From assembly GCF_000376445.1 (NCBI RefSeq), contig NZ_AQXI01000002.1, positions 1 through 64,000 on the forward strand: a stretch of 64,000 bases of DNA. The letters are read 5' to 3'. Made by a program: the position numbers and the translations under genes. A model generated the notes under the pieces. The model was not told where the DNA came from. It searched no databases and worked only from the letters and a program-made list of their open reading frames with translations. The DNA is from Haladaptatus paucihalophilus DX253. GTDB taxonomy: Archaea; Halobacteriota; Halobacteria; Halobacteriales; Haladaptataceae. Shown here one piece after another: positions 1 to 7,604 of the stretch (position 1 is the first letter of the stretch; each line of letters opens with the position of its first letter).

Positions 1-500
1 GTGATCGAGGTTCCGTACGCGAGATACCGTCCGCTCGGGAGTTCGTCCGACGTCGGCGGGCGGCAGTCCCCCGAAACGCCGTGCAGGGCGACTGGCGCAC
101 CGGCCTCGAATCGGAGTCGGCAGACCCGGGGGGAGAACGCGCCCGCTCGCTCCGTCTCGTCGTCGAGTTTTCGAAGCCGTTCCGGAACGGCGAACTCGAA
201 CGTCGTCGGCGTCGGTCCGATGGTGACGAGTTCCGACGACTGAAACTCGCCCCAGAACGGCCGGGCAGCCGCTGATTCGGCCGCCGAGAGCGTCACACGG
301 ACGGTCGCGTCGTCGCGGTTCGGGACGAATCGAACCTCGCACCCTGTCGGGTGACGAACGCGTTCGCGCGCGTCGACGTTCAGGTCGTTCCCGACGGACG
401 TCGGGACGCGACACAGTTGTGTGCCGTCGGTCGCCCAGTCGGCGGGAATCGTCTCCGCGACGTTGTGGAGCGACACGGAGGGATGCGTATCGGAGTACAT
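1..500 (-). CDS. SGNH/GDSL-type hydrolase, N-terminal part (runs off the left edge)
   Basis: This reading frame opens with ATG at 498-500 and stays open to the window edge, so only about 166 N-terminal residues are visible. The first ~155 residues have the beta-rich look of the accessory domain that precedes many carbohydrate-related SGNH esterases. The last visible residues read YGTSIT, which fits block I (the GDS/GxS motif with the catalytic serine) of that superfamily. The likely role is removing acyl groups from sugars or plant polysaccharide, in keeping with the glycosidases that follow. It is divergent from the TIM-barrel gene at 595, with a 94-base shared promoter region. The catalytic Asp-His end lies outside the window, so the family assignment rests on one motif and the overall layout. 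Confidence 0.68.
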   Translation of the reverse strand, partial: MYSDTHPSVSLHNVAETIPADWATDGTQLCRVPTSVGNDLNVDARERVRHPTGCEVRFVPNRDDATVRVTLSAAESAAARPFWGEFQSSELVTIGPTPTTFEFAVPERLRKLDDETERAGAFSPRVCRLRFEAGAPVALHGVSGDCRPPTSDELPSGRYLAYGTSI

Positions 501-594
501 GGCGGTATTCGACGTACGAAGGTGTCGATAATAAGTGTGCAAGAACCCCGGACGTGTCGGTGCGCTTTTCGCGCGCCCCGCCGTGGGTGCTACC

Positions 595-1359
595 ATGTCC
601 AATCCGTCCGACTACAGCATCAGTGTACAGAGCGTCGTGTTCCGTTCCCGGTCGCTCGGCGACCTTCTCGACGCGCTCGAATCGACCGATATCGACCGAC
701 TGGAACTCTGGGGGGAGCACCTGTCCCCCGAGGACGACGAGGCGACCATCGCGGCGGGCAGACGCCGAATCGAGGAGTCGTCGGTGGCGGTCGATGGGTA
801 CGGCGTTATCGATATCGAAGACACCGGGGAAGCGCGGGACAGCTTCGCGCCCGCCGCCGACCTCGGCGCGGAGTACGTCACCGTGAATTACCCGCCAGCG
901 CGGGACGACATCACCGAGGAACTCGTCGACCTCGCGGAGGCGTTCGACCTCGATGTCGGAATTCACAACTACTCGACCGTCCACCACGACGACCTCTCGA
1001 CGGTGTTTTCCGGCATCGACGACGTTCGGTCCGTGGTGGACCGATACGACCACCCTCGACTCGGCGTCTGCATCGACACCGGCCACCTCGTCGTGGTGGA
1101 CGAGTCTCCGGCCGACGTGATTTCGACGGTCGGCGACCGAATCGTCGCCGTCCACCTGAAGGACACCAGCGACGACGAGATAGAGGACCTCCCCGGTGCC
1201 GGAACGCTCGACCTTCCGACCGTTCTCGGCCTGTTCGACGACCACGGTGCCGTGGACGCCCCGCTCGTCGTCGAGTACGAACTCCCGGACGACCGGGTGC
1301 TCCCCGCGCTCCGGGAGGCCGAGGAGAACGTCCGTACCGCTGTCGAGGGCGGACGATAA
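595..1359 (+). CDS. Sugar phosphate isomerase/epimerase-like TIM barrel
   Basis: A 254-residue protein of the xylose-isomerase-like (AP endonuclease family 2) TIM-barrel fold. Visible family signs are the strand-end metal-ligand motifs: ELWGEH near residue 40, NYP with later HNYST, GVCIDTGH (Asp and His ligands), VHLKD, and a C-terminal VVEYE glutamate. A longer frame starting at 535 exists, but the ATG at 595 begins the conserved core and follows directly on the promoter region, so I use it. The substrate cannot be read from sequence; members isomerise or epimerise keto-sugars or inosose-type compounds. It lies between a putative sugar esterase and an alpha-galactosidase gene, so a carbohydrate substrate is likely. 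Confidence 0.8.
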   Translation: MSNPSDYSISVQSVVFRSRSLGDLLDALESTDIDRLELWGEHLSPEDDEATIAAGRRRIEESSVAVDGYGVIDIEDTGEARDSFAPAADLGAEYVTVNYPPARDDITEELVDLAEAFDLDVGIHNYSTVHHDDLSTVFSGIDDVRSVVDRYDHPRLGVCIDTGHLVVVDESPADVISTVGDRIVAVHLKDTSDDEIEDLPGAGTLDLPTVLGLFDDHGAVDAPLVVEYELPDDRVLPALREAEENVRTAVEGGR

Positions 1360-1387
1360 GCGCCGCTTCCGTTGGCGGATTTCCGTC

Positions 1388-3592
1388 TCAGTCGAGTTCT
1401 GATGGTGGGGAGAACGTCAGTTCCGTCACGGCGGCCTCCAGTTCGACCGCGAATATCCGGGTGCCGTCCTCGCCTCCCGCGAGGTCCTCGCCGTCGAACG
1501 ACCACCCCTCGGGAACCGAGACGAGCGCTTCGACCGGCGGAGCGTCCGCGCGTTCGATTGTCAGCGTCCCGTCGTCCCACGACGTCGAACGAATCGCGCC
1601 GGACTCGCCCGTGAGCGCGTCGCGCGTCCCGGTGACTCCCGGTCGGTCAGTGGGTTCGGACAGGTGGACGAGGAGAGCGTCGTGCGGGGCGAGCGTGCGC
1701 TCGATTCCCGCCCCGTCGAGCGAAACGGCGCGCTCCTCGAACGCGTCCCACGCGACGGGTGAGCTGACGCCGACCTCCTCGGGCGAGACGGAGACGGTCG
1801 CCGGTTCGTCCGTCCAGTTGAACGCCGCGATCGTCGCACCGTCGCCGAACGGGTGGTCGCAGACGAGGCGATCCGGGAACTCCTCGCTCCCGACGCCGAC
1901 GACATCGCCGGTTCGGGCGGGCGGAAGCGTTCGTTCGAGGAGGTTGCGTCCCGCGTCGTCGATTTCCTCGATGGCGTCGCTGAAGACGTTGAGGCCGCCG
2001 GTGAGCGCGACGACGGCCGCGAACGCCCGCCGCTCGGCGTCGGTCAGGTCCGTCGTCGTCCGCACGAGTTGACAGTCCGGGTCGTTGAGCCACAGGCGAC
2101 GGTGAGTGAACTGGCGGTTGAGCGTGTTCCGCACGGCGTTCTTCAGGGCGGGCTGGCTGTCCGACTCGCCGGGCGTCTCCCACACCGGGTCCACGTCCGG
2201 GCCGATTCGCATCGCGTCCACGATGCCGACGCTGGGACCGATGGGTGCACCGCATCCGAGGATAAACGTCTCGTCGCCCGCGACGTCGCGGATGATGGAC
2301 AGCCCGGTCCGGTAGGCATCCGCCCGCGTCGCCGTTTCGTCGTGGTAGTCGCCCGGTAGCGCGGCGGCGAAGAGGAAGTCCAGTTTGAGATAGTCGTAGC
2401 CCCACTCGTGGACGACGGTGTGGAACGTCTCGCGGAGCCACGTCTGGACCTCCGGGTGGGTCGCATCGAGGCCGTACAGGTACTCCCCCGACCGAAATCC
2501 GGCTCCCACGGGACCGTCCTCGTCGGCGATGAGCCACTCCGGGTGCTCCGTGGCGACGGCCGAATCCGCGGCGACGTGGAACGGCGCGAGCCAGATGCCG
2601 GGGGTGTAGCCCGCCGATTCGATGTCCGCGGCGAGCGCGCCCATGTCCGAGAAGTCGTCGTTGACGGACCGCCAGTCGCCGATGGCTGTCGTGTACCCGT
2701 CGTCGACCTGCACGAGGGCGACCGGAATCCCCCACTCGTTCAACCCCTCCGCGTTCTCTCGGACGTCAGCCTCGGAGACGTCCGTGAAGTAGTGATACCA
2801 CGAACACCACCCCGTCGGGACGGTCTCGAGGAAGCGGGCGTCGATTCGCTCGCCGACCGCGGACGCCCACGCGGCGAGGGCATCGGATACGGTCCGCGAG
2901 GCGTCCGCCAGAAGCGGGGAACTGGTCAGCGTTTCGCCGCGGGCGAGACGGTAGCCGTCGGCCGGACAAACGGCCGTCACGCCGGAGACGCCGGTCGAAT
3001 CGTCCGCGATGTCGAACCGCGTGACGTAGCGGTCGTGGTCCAGAAACCCGAGGGTGAGCGACCGCGACCCGTCAGCGACGGCCGTGACGTAGTTGCTCGT
3101 CCGCGTTTCCCCGTCGGTCGCCAGGTCGTACATCATCGGTGCGGCGTCCTCGTTCTCCGGCGGGAAGCGTTCCCCGACCGGAAGCGCCCCGGTCGGCGTC
3201 CACGACTGGTAGCCGTGTCGGTACACGCGGGCGTCCGAACCGAACTCGACGTTGCCGCCCGCTATCCGGAAGGAATCGACCGTTACGGCCGTTTCGGACT
3301 CGTTTTCCAGTTCCATGGTCACGACGACGCCGCTCGGATGCGTATCGAGTTCGAGACGGAGTTCGACGGGTTCTCCGCCGTCGCGTCGGCAACGGTGGAC
3401 GACGGCGGGCGTCGAATCGTCGAGCGTGGCGTCGGCGGAGCGGGCTTCGGACCCGTCGGGCGTGACGAGTTCGCCGTCGAGAACGACACCGGGAGAACCG
3501 GCGAAGACGACGCCGTTGGCGTCGTGAATCGACAGTTGGGCCTCGTCGATGTCGTAGCGGAGCGTGGTCGCGTCTCTCGTCCGTTCGAGCAT
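1388..3592 (-). CDS. Alpha-galactosidase, glycoside hydrolase family 36
   Basis: A 734-residue GH36 (melibiase-type) enzyme that would release terminal alpha-galactose from oligosaccharides such as melibiose, raffinose or galactomannan side chains. It has an N-terminal beta-sandwich, then GWCSWYHYF near residue 260, QVDDGY, and the catalytic strand KLDF with the nucleophile at Asp405. The likely acid/base aspartate is Asp466 in the RIGPD motif, and a C-terminal beta domain follows. No export signal is seen, so it is probably cytoplasmic. The start at 3592 lies about 28 bases from a TATA box read on this strand (3616-3626), implying an almost leaderless message. It is divergent from the beta-mannosidase, and the two enzymes together would dismantle galactomannan oligomers. 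Related specificities within GH36 cannot be excluded. Confidence 0.9.
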   Translation of the reverse strand: MLERTRDATTLRYDIDEAQLSIHDANGVVFAGSPGVVLDGELVTPDGSEARSADATLDDSTPAVVHRCRRDGGEPVELRLELDTHPSGVVVTMELENESETAVTVDSFRIAGGNVEFGSDARVYRHGYQSWTPTGALPVGERFPPENEDAAPMMYDLATDGETRTSNYVTAVADGSRSLTLGFLDHDRYVTRFDIADDSTGVSGVTAVCPADGYRLARGETLTSSPLLADASRTVSDALAAWASAVGERIDARFLETVPTGWCSWYHYFTDVSEADVRENAEGLNEWGIPVALVQVDDGYTTAIGDWRSVNDDFSDMGALAADIESAGYTPGIWLAPFHVAADSAVATEHPEWLIADEDGPVGAGFRSGEYLYGLDATHPEVQTWLRETFHTVVHEWGYDYLKLDFLFAAALPGDYHDETATRADAYRTGLSIIRDVAGDETFILGCGAPIGPSVGIVDAMRIGPDVDPVWETPGESDSQPALKNAVRNTLNRQFTHRRLWLNDPDCQLVRTTTDLTDAERRAFAAVVALTGGLNVFSDAIEEIDDAGRNLLERTLPPARTGDVVGVGSEEFPDRLVCDHPFGDGATIAAFNWTDEPATVSVSPEEVGVSSPVAWDAFEERAVSLDGAGIERTLAPHDALLVHLSEPTDRPGVTGTRDALTGESGAIRSTSWDDGTLTIERADAPPVEALVSVPEGWSFDGEDLAGGEDGTRIFAVELEAAVTELTFSPPSELD

Positions 3593-3608
3593 GGCCCCAT
3601 GTTTCTTC

Positions 3609-3703
3609 GACGGGGTATAAAAATATCATCGCCCCCGTCATGTCGCCGACGACGGGTGGCGGTTTCCGTCGCATCGTCGAGAGGGGAAGTATTATATCTC
3701 CCC
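3609..3703. promoter_or_regulatory. Divergent promoter region with two TATA boxes, each inside a G4/C4 inverted repeat
   Basis: The gap between the GH36 and GH2 genes holds two AT-rich TATA-like elements. Positions 3616-3626 serve the minus strand and 3690-3698 the plus strand, each 28-30 bases from its start codon. The first is flanked by GACGGGG (3609-3615) and CCCCGTC (3633-3639), the second by GGGGA (3683-3687) and TCCCC (3699-3703). The flanking arms could form operator sites that overlap the TATA boxes; binding is inferred, not shown. Confidence 0.5.
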
Positions 3704-3722
3704 GTCGAAATTTGGTAGCAGT

Positions 3723-6170
3723 ATGCAGACAGCCACCCTTAGTGGGAGCTGGGAGTTTCGACGTTCCGGCGACGAACGCTGGCGCGAGGCGACCGTTCCC
3801 GGAGGGATATACGGAGACCTACTGAGCGCGGGCGAGATCGACGATCCGTACGAAAACGACAACGAACTCGACCTGCAGTGGGTCGGTGAATCGGATTGGG
3901 AGTACCGTCGGGTCGTGACGGTCGGCGAATCGCTCCTCGACCACGAGCGGGTCGTGCTTCAGTGCGACGGTCTGGACACCGTTGCGACCGTCTACGTCAA
4001 CGGTGAAATCGTCGGCGGGGCCGAAAACATGTTCCGACGACACGTGTTCGACGTCGCCGACGCCCTAACAGCAGGGGAAAACGAGGTTCGAATCCGGTTT
4101 CGCTCGCCCGTCGAGTACGCGGCCGAGCGGGCGGCGGACCACCCGTACGACGTGCCCACGCTTCGATATCCGGTCGACCAGCCCGCTCGAAACTTCATCC
4201 GAAAGGCCCAGTGTCATTTCGGCTGGGACTGGGGGCCGTGTCTTCCCACGGTCGGTATCTGGCGCGACCTCCGACTGGTCGCCCACTCGTCGCCGCGAAT
4301 CGACCACGTAACGCCCGTACAGCGCCACGGCCAAGGGGACGTCGAACTCGACGTTCGAGTCGGACTCTCGGTGCCGACCCCCGGCGAGTACGAGGTTTCC
4401 GCGGCGGTCGATGGAACCGACGCGTCGGCGAGTCGGCGGGTGACGCTCGACGGTGACGGGGAAGTCGCGCTGTCGATGACCGTCGAGAAGCCGGAACTGT
4501 GGTGGCCCGCCGGTCGCGGCGACCAACCGCTGTACGACCTCGGCGTGACCGTCGAAGGCGACGTCGCCCACTCGGTGGCCGAACGGATCGGATTCCGTGA
4601 CGTCGAACTCGTTCGACCGCCCGACGGGGACGGTGACGGCGAGGGCTTCCACCTCCGAGTGAACGGCGAACCGATCTTCGCCCGCGGCGCGAACTGGATC
4701 CCCGCCGACGCCATGTATCGAAACGTGACCACGGAAACGTACGACGACTTGCTCTCCAGCGCCGTCGATGCCAACATGAACGCGGTTCGCGTTTGGGGCG
4801 GCGGCTACTACGAACGAGACGCCTTCTATCGCCTCTGCGACGAGAAGGGACTGCTCGTCTGGCAGGACTTCATGTTCTCCTGCGCGCTGTATCCGGGCGA
4901 CGACGCGTTCGTGAACTCGGTCGAGGCGGAGGCGCGTTATCAGGTCCGTCGTCTTTCGACCCATCCCTCGGTCGCGCTGTGGTGCGGCAACAACGAACTC
5001 GAAGTCGGCGTGGAGAGTTGGTTCGCGGACAGCGACCACATCGACCGACTCGAAGACGACTACGACGAACTGTTCAGGGAAACTCTCGGAGCGGTCGTGG
5101 ACGAGGAGAACCCGTCCTGTCCGTACTGGTCTGCCTCCCCGTCCAGCGGTCCAGACAGGCTCGACCCGGAGGACGAAGGACGTGGCGACATCCACTACTG
5201 GGGTGTCTGGCACGAGGGGAAACCGTTCTCGGCGTTTCTGGAGACGGAACCGCGGTTCGTCTCGGAGTTCGGCTATCAGTCCTTCCCCTCGGTCGAAACG
5301 CTGGCCGACGTGGTTCCGGCCGACCAGCACAATCCGACCGCGCCGCTGATGGAACACCACCAGCGTAACGAGGGCGGCAACAAGCGCATCCTCCAGCGGA
5401 TGGCCGACCACTTCCGCATGCCGTCGGACTTCGACGATTTCGTCTACTTGAGCCAGATTCAGCAGGGGTTGGCCATCCGTACCGCGGTCGAACACTGGCG
5501 ACGGCGGAAACCACACTGTATGGGGACGCTCTACTGGCAGCTGAACGACCTCTGGCAGTGTGCGTCGTGGTCGTCCGTCGAATACGGCGGCGAGTGGAAG
5601 GCGCTCCACCACATCGCGCGGCGATTCTACGAACCGACCTTGGTTTCAATGGTCGAGGACGAGGAGGACCTCGAACTGTGGGTGACGAACGACGGCGGCG
5701 AGCCGATTTCCGGGACGGTCCGCGTGGACGCCGTCACGGTGGACGGCGAGCACCTGTTCGAAACCGCGTTCGCCGCCGAGGTACACGGGGACGGGAGCGA
5801 CCGAATCGGCACTGTCGACGTCGGAACCGCACTCGGCGACGCCGCGCGCTCGGAGGTGCTGTTCCGGGCGACCCCGGTGACTCTCGGCTCTGCCTCGTCC
5901 GCGTATCACACGCTCGTCCCGTACAAACGGCTCTCGCTGCCGGACTCCGACCTCGAACTGACGGTGCGCGACGGAAACGCAATCGTTCGCGCCCCCAAAG
6001 CCGCGCTCTTCGTCGAGTTGCGAAGCGACGGACGCGGGCGGTTCGAGGACAACTACTTCCACCTCGCGCCGGGAGAGGAGCGGACGCTCGCGTACGAATC
6101 CGAGCGTGACGTCTCCGACGAGGAGTTGGAAGAGTCGATTTCCGTTCGCCACCTCGCCGAGACGTACTGA
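3723..6170 (+). CDS. Beta-mannosidase, glycoside hydrolase family 2
   Basis: An 815-residue GH2 enzyme of the beta-mannosidase subgroup, which cleaves terminal beta-mannose from manno-oligosaccharides. The order is a sugar-binding jelly roll (residues ~1-180), an immunoglobulin-like domain, then the catalytic barrel. The barrel has ARGANWIP, VRVWGGGYYE, the acid/base Glu425 in WCGNNE and the nucleophile Glu515 in SEFGYQS. GGGYYE and GNNE are typical of beta-mannosidases rather than beta-galactosidases. A C-terminal beta domain completes the usual family length. No signal peptide is seen, so it should act in the cytoplasm on imported oligomers. The ATG at 3723 lies ~29 bases after a TATA box. 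It is paired divergently with the alpha-galactosidase. Confidence 0.92.
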   Translation: MQTATLSGSWEFRRSGDERWREATVPGGIYGDLLSAGEIDDPYENDNELDLQWVGESDWEYRRVVTVGESLLDHERVVLQCDGLDTVATVYVNGEIVGGAENMFRRHVFDVADALTAGENEVRIRFRSPVEYAAERAADHPYDVPTLRYPVDQPARNFIRKAQCHFGWDWGPCLPTVGIWRDLRLVAHSSPRIDHVTPVQRHGQGDVELDVRVGLSVPTPGEYEVSAAVDGTDASASRRVTLDGDGEVALSMTVEKPELWWPAGRGDQPLYDLGVTVEGDVAHSVAERIGFRDVELVRPPDGDGDGEGFHLRVNGEPIFARGANWIPADAMYRNVTTETYDDLLSSAVDANMNAVRVWGGGYYERDAFYRLCDEKGLLVWQDFMFSCALYPGDDAFVNSVEAEARYQVRRLSTHPSVALWCGNNELEVGVESWFADSDHIDRLEDDYDELFRETLGAVVDEENPSCPYWSASPSSGPDRLDPEDEGRGDIHYWGVWHEGKPFSAFLETEPRFVSEFGYQSFPSVETLADVVPADQHNPTAPLMEHHQRNEGGNKRILQRMADHFRMPSDFDDFVYLSQIQQGLAIRTAVEHWRRRKPHCMGTLYWQLNDLWQCASWSSVEYGGEWKALHHIARRFYEPTLVSMVEDEEDLELWVTNDGGEPISGTVRVDAVTVDGEHLFETAFAAEVHGDGSDRIGTVDVGTALGDAARSEVLFRATPVTLGSASSAYHTLVPYKRLSLPDSDLELTVRDGNAIVRAPKAALFVELRSDGRGRFEDNYFHLAPGEERTLAYESERDVSDEELEESISVRHLAETY

Positions 6171-6404
6171 CCGAACCGCCTCGCTTCGTTTTCGTTCTCC
6201 CCCACTCGGCGGTCCGTGCACGGGTTGCCCGGACTTCCCGCGGCGACACCCGACGCTCACGTTTCCCGTGACCACTCCGGTGGTTCGTCGGAAAGTCCGT
6301 CCGGGTACCACGGATACGCGACCGGTGATTCTCGCGTTCCTGGACGATTATTTGCAACCTCGAAACGACGAGATAATGACGTCCCGTCGATGAGCGGCGG
6401 AAGT

Positions 6405-6421
6405 GTTTGACTACATCAAAT
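6405..6421. promoter_or_regulatory. Operator-like palindrome, copy 1 (GTTTGA-N5-TCAAAT)
   Basis: Arms GTTTGA (6405-6410) and TCAAAT (6416-6421) with spacer CTACA. It is the first of four copies of the same inverted repeat in this non-coding region. Confidence 0.6.
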
Positions 6422-6566
6422 AATACGAATACTGATTCCGAATACGGCGTCGTGACGAGGGACGGAAACGCTCCGAGAAAGGACAAATCGCGCACCTAAA
6501 CGGAGAATCTCGCGGGTTTCGTACCGATTCCAGTGGTGTGGGAGCTAGTATGAGCTACGGCTTTTC

Positions 6567-6583
6567 GTTTGAAATCATCAAAT
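6567..6583. promoter_or_regulatory. Operator-like palindrome, copy 2 (GTTTGA-N5-TCAAAT)
   Basis: Arms GTTTGA (6567-6572) and TCAAAT (6578-6583) with spacer AATCA. It starts exactly 40 bases before copy 3, close to four DNA turns, so two dimers could sit on the same face of the helix. Confidence 0.62.
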
Positions 6584-6606
6584 CTATTGTTTCGGCTTCG
6601 CTCTCC

Positions 6607-6623
6607 GTTTGATATACTAAAAC
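6607..6623. promoter_or_regulatory. Operator-like palindrome, copy 3, overlapping a TATA-like element
   Basis: Arms GTTTGA (6607-6612) and TAAAAC (6618-6623); the second arm differs by one base from the consensus. The spacer TATAC and the next bases form a TATA-like element, so binding here could block a promoter. Confidence 0.55.
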
Positions 6624-6792
6624 AAAAACCGGTGTGCCGTCGGGACGTTCACACGGGCTGACGGGGATTCCAGAACAACAAACGTTCTATTTATTCGTGA
6701 ACAACCTGCGGTTCGGCCGAAAACGGCCTCGATGAGCCACGGTTCGTCGTGAAACCGCGCGTTTTTCTACGGGTAGCCCCGGTCCGGCTTTC

Positions 6793-6809
6793 GTTTGAAT
6801 TTATCAAAC
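6793..6809. promoter_or_regulatory. Operator-like palindrome, copy 4 (GTTTGA-N5-TCAAAC)
   Basis: Perfect arms GTTTGA (6793-6798) and TCAAAC (6804-6809) with spacer ATTTA. This is the copy nearest to lutC, about 285 bases before its ATG. Confidence 0.62.
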
Positions 6810-6863
6810 CACCTGTGGCGTCCGGGACGTTCGAGCGGTTCGCGTTCATCGACCCGATGGAGA

Positions 6864-6885
6864 ATTACACCACTAGTGATGTAAT
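6864..6885. promoter_or_regulatory. 22-base near-perfect palindrome upstream of lutC
   Basis: Left arm ATTACACCACT (6864-6874) faces right arm AGTGATGTAAT (6875-6885). The 11-base arms pair with a single mismatch and no spacer. It is a different motif from the GTTTGA repeats and suggests a second regulator acting on the lactate operon. Confidence 0.6.
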
Positions 6886-7094
6886 GGTTACTCGGCGAAC
6901 CGTTTGGACGGATGTTGACGGTCGGTGACCGTTCCACCGGCCACGCTGGTTCTTCGACGTGCGCGAACGGAAATCCACACACGGGTCGAAAGGAGGCATC
7001 GGTATCGCGGCAGGAAGACGGCGGTTTCGAGGAAACGGGTGGAACATCGCCGCCACGGGAATGGTTATTAGGCCACCACCACAACGACCCAACC

Positions 7095-7604
7095 ATGCCG
7101 ACGGAATCGACCGCGACGTTCGAATCGTCGTTACGAACGTTCGACGTGCCGTGTACAGTGACGACCGTCGATGACTTCCCCGACGCGCTGGACGCGGCAA
7201 TCGAGGCGCCTGCGGTGGGCGTCCCACTGGACATCGACGGAATAGATGTGGACGACGCGGACGTGACGCGCTCGCCGTCCACGGGACAACTCGCGGACGC
7301 GAAGACGGGCGTCACACCCGCCGCGCTCGGCGTCGCAGCACACGGAAGTCTCCTTCTGCAGTCGTCCGCAGAGGGGACCGAACCCGTCAGTCTCTATCCT
7401 CCCCGTCACGTCGCCGTGGTTCGGGAGAGCGACATCGTTCCCGATGTTCGAGACGCGCTCGAACGGCTTGACAGCGAGTTCGACGCCGGTCGGCGGTCCG
7501 CCGTCTTCGCCACCGGCGTCAGCGCCACGGGCGACATGGGCGCGCTCGTGGAAGGCGTTCACGGACCGGGCGACGTCCGCGTCATCGTCGTGGAGGGGCG
7601 CTGA
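7095..7604 (+). CDS. lutC: LutC-like lactate utilisation protein (LUD domain)
   Basis: A 169-residue protein that is essentially one LUD (DUF162) domain. In Bacillus, LutC works with LutA and LutB to oxidise L-lactate to pyruvate with iron-sulfur chemistry. Visible family features are the central TRSPSTGQLADAKTGVT region, the GTEPVSLYPPRHVAVV segment and the terminal DVRVIVVEG strand. A longer frame begins at 6912, but its extra N-terminus looks like non-coding DNA. The ATG at 7095 lies about 26 bases after a TATA-like element at 7066-7072, so a leaderless message is likely. Its stop codon overlaps the start of the next gene by one base, so the two are co-transcribed and probably form one complex. 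Confidence 0.85.
   Translation: MPTESTATFESSLRTFDVPCTVTTVDDFPDALDAAIEAPAVGVPLDIDGIDVDDADVTRSPSTGQLADAKTGVTPAALGVAAHGSLLLQSSAEGTEPVSLYPPRHVAVVRESDIVPDVRDALERLDSEFDAGRRSAVFATGVSATGDMGALVEGVHGPGDVRVIVVEGR

Larger units (their letters stand above)
6171..7094. other. 924-base non-coding region rich in palindromes before the lactate operon
   Basis: No convincing gene lies here; the open frames on both strands have no recognisable protein. The stretch from 6400 to 6890 is far richer in A+T than the flanking genes and holds four copies of a GTTTGA-N5-TCAAA palindrome plus a separate 22-base palindrome. TATA-like elements occur at about 6613-6623, 6683-6694 and 7066-7072. The last lies ~26 bases before the lutC ATG and would give a leaderless message. 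A short untranslated RNA starting from one of the upstream TATA elements is possible but unproven. Confidence 0.6.

Noticed and set aside
351..2072. A 573-residue arginine-rich open frame on the plus strand
   Set aside because: It overlaps the isomerase and alpha-galactosidase genes, is rich in Arg/Pro/Ser in the way out-of-frame GC-rich DNA translates, and has no family motif.
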